Below are positions 61,244 to 64,000 of a stretch of 64,000 nucleotides of DNA, piece after piece. Origin of the DNA: Deminuibacter soli (GTDB taxonomy: Bacteria; Bacteroidota; Bacteroidia; Chitinophagales; Chitinophagaceae); contig NZ_QTJU01000012.1 in NCBI RefSeq assembly GCF_003412455.1, positions 98,113 to 162,112 on the forward strand, read 5' to 3'. A program made the position numbers and the translations under genes. Position 1 is the first letter of the stretch; each line of letters starts with the position of its first letter. Below the pieces are notes generated by a model. The model saw only the letters and a list, made by a program, of their open reading frames with translations. It was not told the origin of the DNA and did not search any database.

Positions 61244-61879
61244 ATGGCAAAAGCGAAGAAACCAAAACATATTGCCGTAGCCGGTAATATCGGTGCAGGT
61301 AAAACCACATTAACGGAATTATTAAGCAAGCACTACCGCTGGATACCACAGTTTGAAGACGTGGATCATAATCCATACCTCATGGATTTTTATGAAGACA
61401 TGCCACGCTGGAGCTTTAACCTGCAAATCTACTTCCTGAACAGCAGGCTGAACCAGCTGCTCGAAATTCACCGCGGTACAGAAACCGTGATACAGGACAG
61501 AACCATTTATGAAGATGCCAACATATTTGCGCCCAACCTGCACGAAATGGGGTTGATGAGCAAACGTGATTTCGATAATTACTATGCGTTTTTTCAAACG
61601 CTGAAATCCATGGTGCAACCGCCAGACCTGATGATTTACCTGAAAGCATCGGTGCCTACACTGGTTGGCCAGATTCAGAAACGCGGCCGTGAATATGAAG
61701 AAAACATCCGCCTCGATTACCTGAAAAAGCTGAACGATTTATACAACAAGTGGATTGACAGTTATACCGAGGGCCCGATACTGGTAATAGACGTTGACAA
61801 GAACAAGTTTGCCGATAGCGAAGAAGACTTCGGGGACATTATCAGCAAGATAGACGGCATGTTGTTCGGCCTGTTTTAA
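61244..61879 (+). CDS. Deoxynucleoside kinase
   Basis: A 211-residue kinase of the deoxyguanosine/deoxyadenosine kinase family for dNTP salvage. P-loop HIAVAGNIGAGKTTLTELL; the catalytic Glu-Arg-Ser-like site is QDRTIYEDANIF; LMIYLKASVPTLVGQIQKRG and REYEENIRLDYLKKLNDLY (lid) are characteristic. Base specificity cannot be read. ATG 61244 starts MAKAKKPKHIAV; the upstream extension is spacer sequence. The 61063-61243 spacer shows no gene. Confidence 0.9.
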   Translation: MAKAKKPKHIAVAGNIGAGKTTLTELLSKHYRWIPQFEDVDHNPYLMDFYEDMPRWSFNLQIYFLNSRLNQLLEIHRGTETVIQDRTIYEDANIFAPNLHEMGLMSKRDFDNYYAFFQTLKSMVQPPDLMIYLKASVPTLVGQIQKRGREYEENIRLDYLKKLNDLYNKWIDSYTEGPILVIDVDKNKFADSEEDFGDIISKIDGMLFGLF

Positions 61880-61907
61880 ACCTCATTTACAACTTATTAT
61901 ACAAAAC

Positions 61908-61936
61908 AAAACTCCACCGAAGCCGGTGGAGTTTTT
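61908..61936. terminator. Terminator after the deoxynucleoside kinase gene
   Basis: AAACTCCACCG (61909-61919), loop AAGC, CGGTGGAGTTT (61924-61934), then T. It may also serve pckA from the other side. Confidence 0.85.
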
Positions 61937-62014
61937 ATTATGTCATAGCAATCGAAGAAGGGCCGTGGCAATTGCTTTCAAAAATTATTGAAAGAATTGG
62001 ATTGTTAAATGTAC

Positions 62015-63631
62015 TCAAATTTTTGAATCTGCCAAGGGTGAAGCAAAAAATATTTCTTCGGGCACCTGGCGCATATATTTGGAGAAGTTCTGCCTGAATT
62101 GCCCGGCCAGTTCTTTGGCCTGAGCATCATAGGCTTCCGGGTTTTTCCAGGTGTTGCGCGGGTTAAGTAAACAGGCCGGTACACCGGGGCACTGCTGCGG
62201 AACCATCATCCCGAACACCGGGTGCTGTTCGTACGGCACCTGTTGCAGGCTGCCGTTGAGGGCTGCATCTACCATGGCACGGGTATGGGCCAGCGAAATG
62301 CGTTCACCGCTGCCGTAACAACCGCCTGTCCAGCCGGTGTTGATTAACCATACATTTACTTTGTGTTGTTTTAATTTCTGCCCCAGCATTTCGGCATACT
62401 GCACCGGGTGCAAAGGCATAAACGGTGCGCCGAAACATGCACTGAATGTAGATTTCGGCTCACAGATGCCTGTTTCAGTGCCGGCTACCTTGGCGGTATA
62501 ACCGCTGATAAAATGATACATGGCCTGCGCCGGTGTAAGCTGGCTTACAGGTGGCAGCACACCGTATGCATCACAGGTTAAAAAGAAGATGTTTTTAGGA
62601 ATACCCCCTTTTGCAGACGGCTCGCTGTTGGGTATAAAATGCAATGGATAACTTACACGCGTGTTTTCGGTTACAGTGCCATCATTGAAGTTGATGCGCT
62701 GTGTGCCGTTGTAAAAGCGGGTATTTTCTACCAGCGCACCAGGGCGGATGGCGTTGAAAATATCGGGTTCTTTTTCAGCCTGCAGGTTAATACACTTGGC
62801 ATAACAACCTCCTTCAAAATTAAAGATACCGTCTGCCGCCCAGCCATGTTCGTCGTCGCCAATCAATTTGCGGGAAGGATGGGTGCTCAGCGTGGTTTTG
62901 CCGGTTCCGCTTAAACCAAAAAAAACTGCCACATCACCTGCTTCGCCCATGTTGGCGCTGCAATGCATGCTCAGCACATTTTCTTCTTTTGGCATCAGGT
63001 AATTGAGAATGGTGAAAATGCCTTTCTTTATTTCTCCTGTGTAGGCTGTTCCGCCTATTAAAATGGTTTTGTGCGAAAAGGAGAGTACAGCGAAGTTTTC
63101 CTGGCGGGTACCGTCTTCAAGGGGAGTGGCTTTAAACCCAGGTGCATGTATCACCAGCCATTCGGGGTTAAAGTTTTCCAGTGCGTCTTCACCGGGGCGG
63201 ATAAACATATTGTGAGCAAACAGGTTGCTCCACGGGTGTTCGTTAATTACCCGGATATTGAACCGGTAACGTTCATCGGCACAGGCCTGGCAGTCACGTA
63301 TCCATACTTCACGCCGCTGGTTTAAATAATGTATCATTTTCCGCTTTAGCTGTATAAAATGCTGCTCATCAATAGGGATATTGAAATTGTTCCAGTTAAT
63401 GGAGCATTCGGTGAGTGCATCTTTCACCATAAACTTGTCCTGCGGACTTCTGCCGGTAAACTGGCCTGTGTTAATACACAACGCACCTGTATCGCTCAGT
63501 ACGCCCTGGTTTAACTGAAGGGTTTGCTCAATCAATTGGTGGGGTTGTAGCTGGTAATGCACCTGCACATGGCTGCCTAAGCCGAGGCGTGCAAGTTGTT
63601 TGGGTGCGGCTAATGTACTTACTACAGGCAT
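62015..63631 (-). CDS. pckA: Phosphoenolpyruvate carboxykinase (ATP)
   Basis: Decarboxylates and phosphorylates oxaloacetate to PEP, gateway to gluconeogenesis. The 538-residue protein has the substrate Arg in TGQFTGRSPQDKFMV, the kinase-1a P-loop FFGLSGTGKTTLS, the metal site LIGDDEHGW, and the C-terminal NTGWTGGCYGSGERI. Usual length. The ATG at 63631 (MPVVSTLA) is chosen because a TTG at 63649 overlaps the -7 box. Confidence 0.97.
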   Translation of the reverse strand: MPVVSTLAAPKQLARLGLGSHVQVHYQLQPHQLIEQTLQLNQGVLSDTGALCINTGQFTGRSPQDKFMVKDALTECSINWNNFNIPIDEQHFIQLKRKMIHYLNQRREVWIRDCQACADERYRFNIRVINEHPWSNLFAHNMFIRPGEDALENFNPEWLVIHAPGFKATPLEDGTRQENFAVLSFSHKTILIGGTAYTGEIKKGIFTILNYLMPKEENVLSMHCSANMGEAGDVAVFFGLSGTGKTTLSTHPSRKLIGDDEHGWAADGIFNFEGGCYAKCINLQAEKEPDIFNAIRPGALVENTRFYNGTQRINFNDGTVTENTRVSYPLHFIPNSEPSAKGGIPKNIFFLTCDAYGVLPPVSQLTPAQAMYHFISGYTAKVAGTETGICEPKSTFSACFGAPFMPLHPVQYAEMLGQKLKQHKVNVWLINTGWTGGCYGSGERISLAHTRAMVDAALNGSLQQVPYEQHPVFGMMVPQQCPGVPACLLNPRNTWKNPEAYDAQAKELAGQFRQNFSKYMRQVPEEIFFASPLADSKI

Positions 63632-63646
63632 AATGGAAGTTTTAAA

Positions 63647-63654
63647 CAAATCTA
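63647..63654 (-). promoter_or_regulatory. Bacteroidota -7 box (TAGATTTG) for pckA
   Basis: Reads CAAATCTA on the plus strand, an exact TAnnTTTG 15 nt before the pckA ATG. Same octamer as at the SusC gene. Confidence 0.65.
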
Positions 63655-64000
63655 GCGCTTAAAAACTTACAGGTGTTAGTATTAGGGAGCGTTCGTTTTA
63701 GAAGAAATTCAATGAAAAAGCGCTGATGCTGAGTTGCTAAAAAATATTTTGCAACCCTGTTGTGCAAACAGAAAAATTTTAGCAAAACCCTTGCAAGTAT
63801 TATAAATATTGGGTTTGCGGAGTTTATCGATTTAGCAGCGATGTTTAAAAGTTTCATGTTTAACGTTAAACTTTGTACTTGCCTGAATAAGGTTGACTTT
63901 TTTTGTAGATAATAGACCTCGTTGTAAAGTAATGTTTTTTCTGATACAGCTGATTAAAGCGGTTCATTTGCAAAAGACATTGCTTTGCAACGAGGATTCT
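63655..64000. other. Gene-free right end of the window
   Basis: About 345 AT-rich bases with no supportable gene on either strand. It includes the region upstream of the pckA promoter and perhaps the control region of a gene beyond the window. No repeat tract or strong hairpin noticed. Confidence 0.4.

Overview
The window is a chromosomal segment of a Bacteroidota bacterium, most likely of the Chitinophagaceae or a close relative. The evidence is a SusC/SusD-type outer-membrane pair, type III glutamine synthetase, several type IX secretion (T9SS) proteins (PorD, PorP/SprF, type A and type B C-terminal sorting domains), a Bacteroidota-type RpoZ, the near absence of Shine-Dalgarno sequences, and many promoters with the TAnnTTTG -7 box. 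Gene content is mostly core and dense, on both strands. I see no insertion sequence, prophage, tRNA, rRNA or CRISPR array.

Layout: 1-1927 holds accB (cut at the left edge) and accC. 2082-11938 is the accessory locus of most interest: an XRE-cupin regulator, SusC- and SusD-like proteins, a secreted alkaline-phosphatase-fold hydrolase, a PhnZ-type C-P bond-cleaving oxygenase, a DUF5690 membrane protein and an FAD oxidoreductase of the type linked to aminophosphonate operons. Together they look like a route from outer-membrane uptake to intracellular cleavage of an aminophosphonate. 12150-15437 (minus) has two Spy/CpxP-like proteins and glnN. 15878-18756 has hldD, a VapBC-type toxin-antitoxin pair, proC and an unknown protein with an internal 45-bp duplication. 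19154-27242 has pyrG with a long structured leader, a DPP-IV-like peptidase, yidC and htpG. 27312-30056 (minus) has recJ and a polyprenyl synthetase.

30261-39744 (plus) carries an OmpA-like protein, bamD-rpoZ-coaBC-porD-DUF4296, the two subunits of 3-oxoacid CoA-transferase, an M32 carboxypeptidase, a peroxiredoxin and a secreted protein that is essentially only a T9SS sorting domain. 39921-51582 has an RlmI-like methyltransferase, grpE-dnaJ, a vWA protein, hpt, a LysM glucosaminidase, an O-methyltransferase, a Na+/solute symporter, a LOG-family protein, a small beta-barrel and a GlcD-like oxidase. 51712-51759 is a canonical promoter overlapped by two 16-bp palindromic operators, ahead of a protein resembling the periplasmic tail of Bacteroidota M56/BlaR1 proteins. 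52673-57482 (minus) is a PorP/SprF plus type B sorting-domain adhesin pair. recG, trpS, a deoxynucleoside kinase and pckA finish the window.

A second theme is non-coding. Many intergenic spacers are built from degenerate tandem units of period 8 (for example almost all of the accB-accC spacer, twelve units) or period 7, in either orientation, often starting at the upstream stop codon. Some longer words recur exactly between distant spacers. I know of no named element that matches them.
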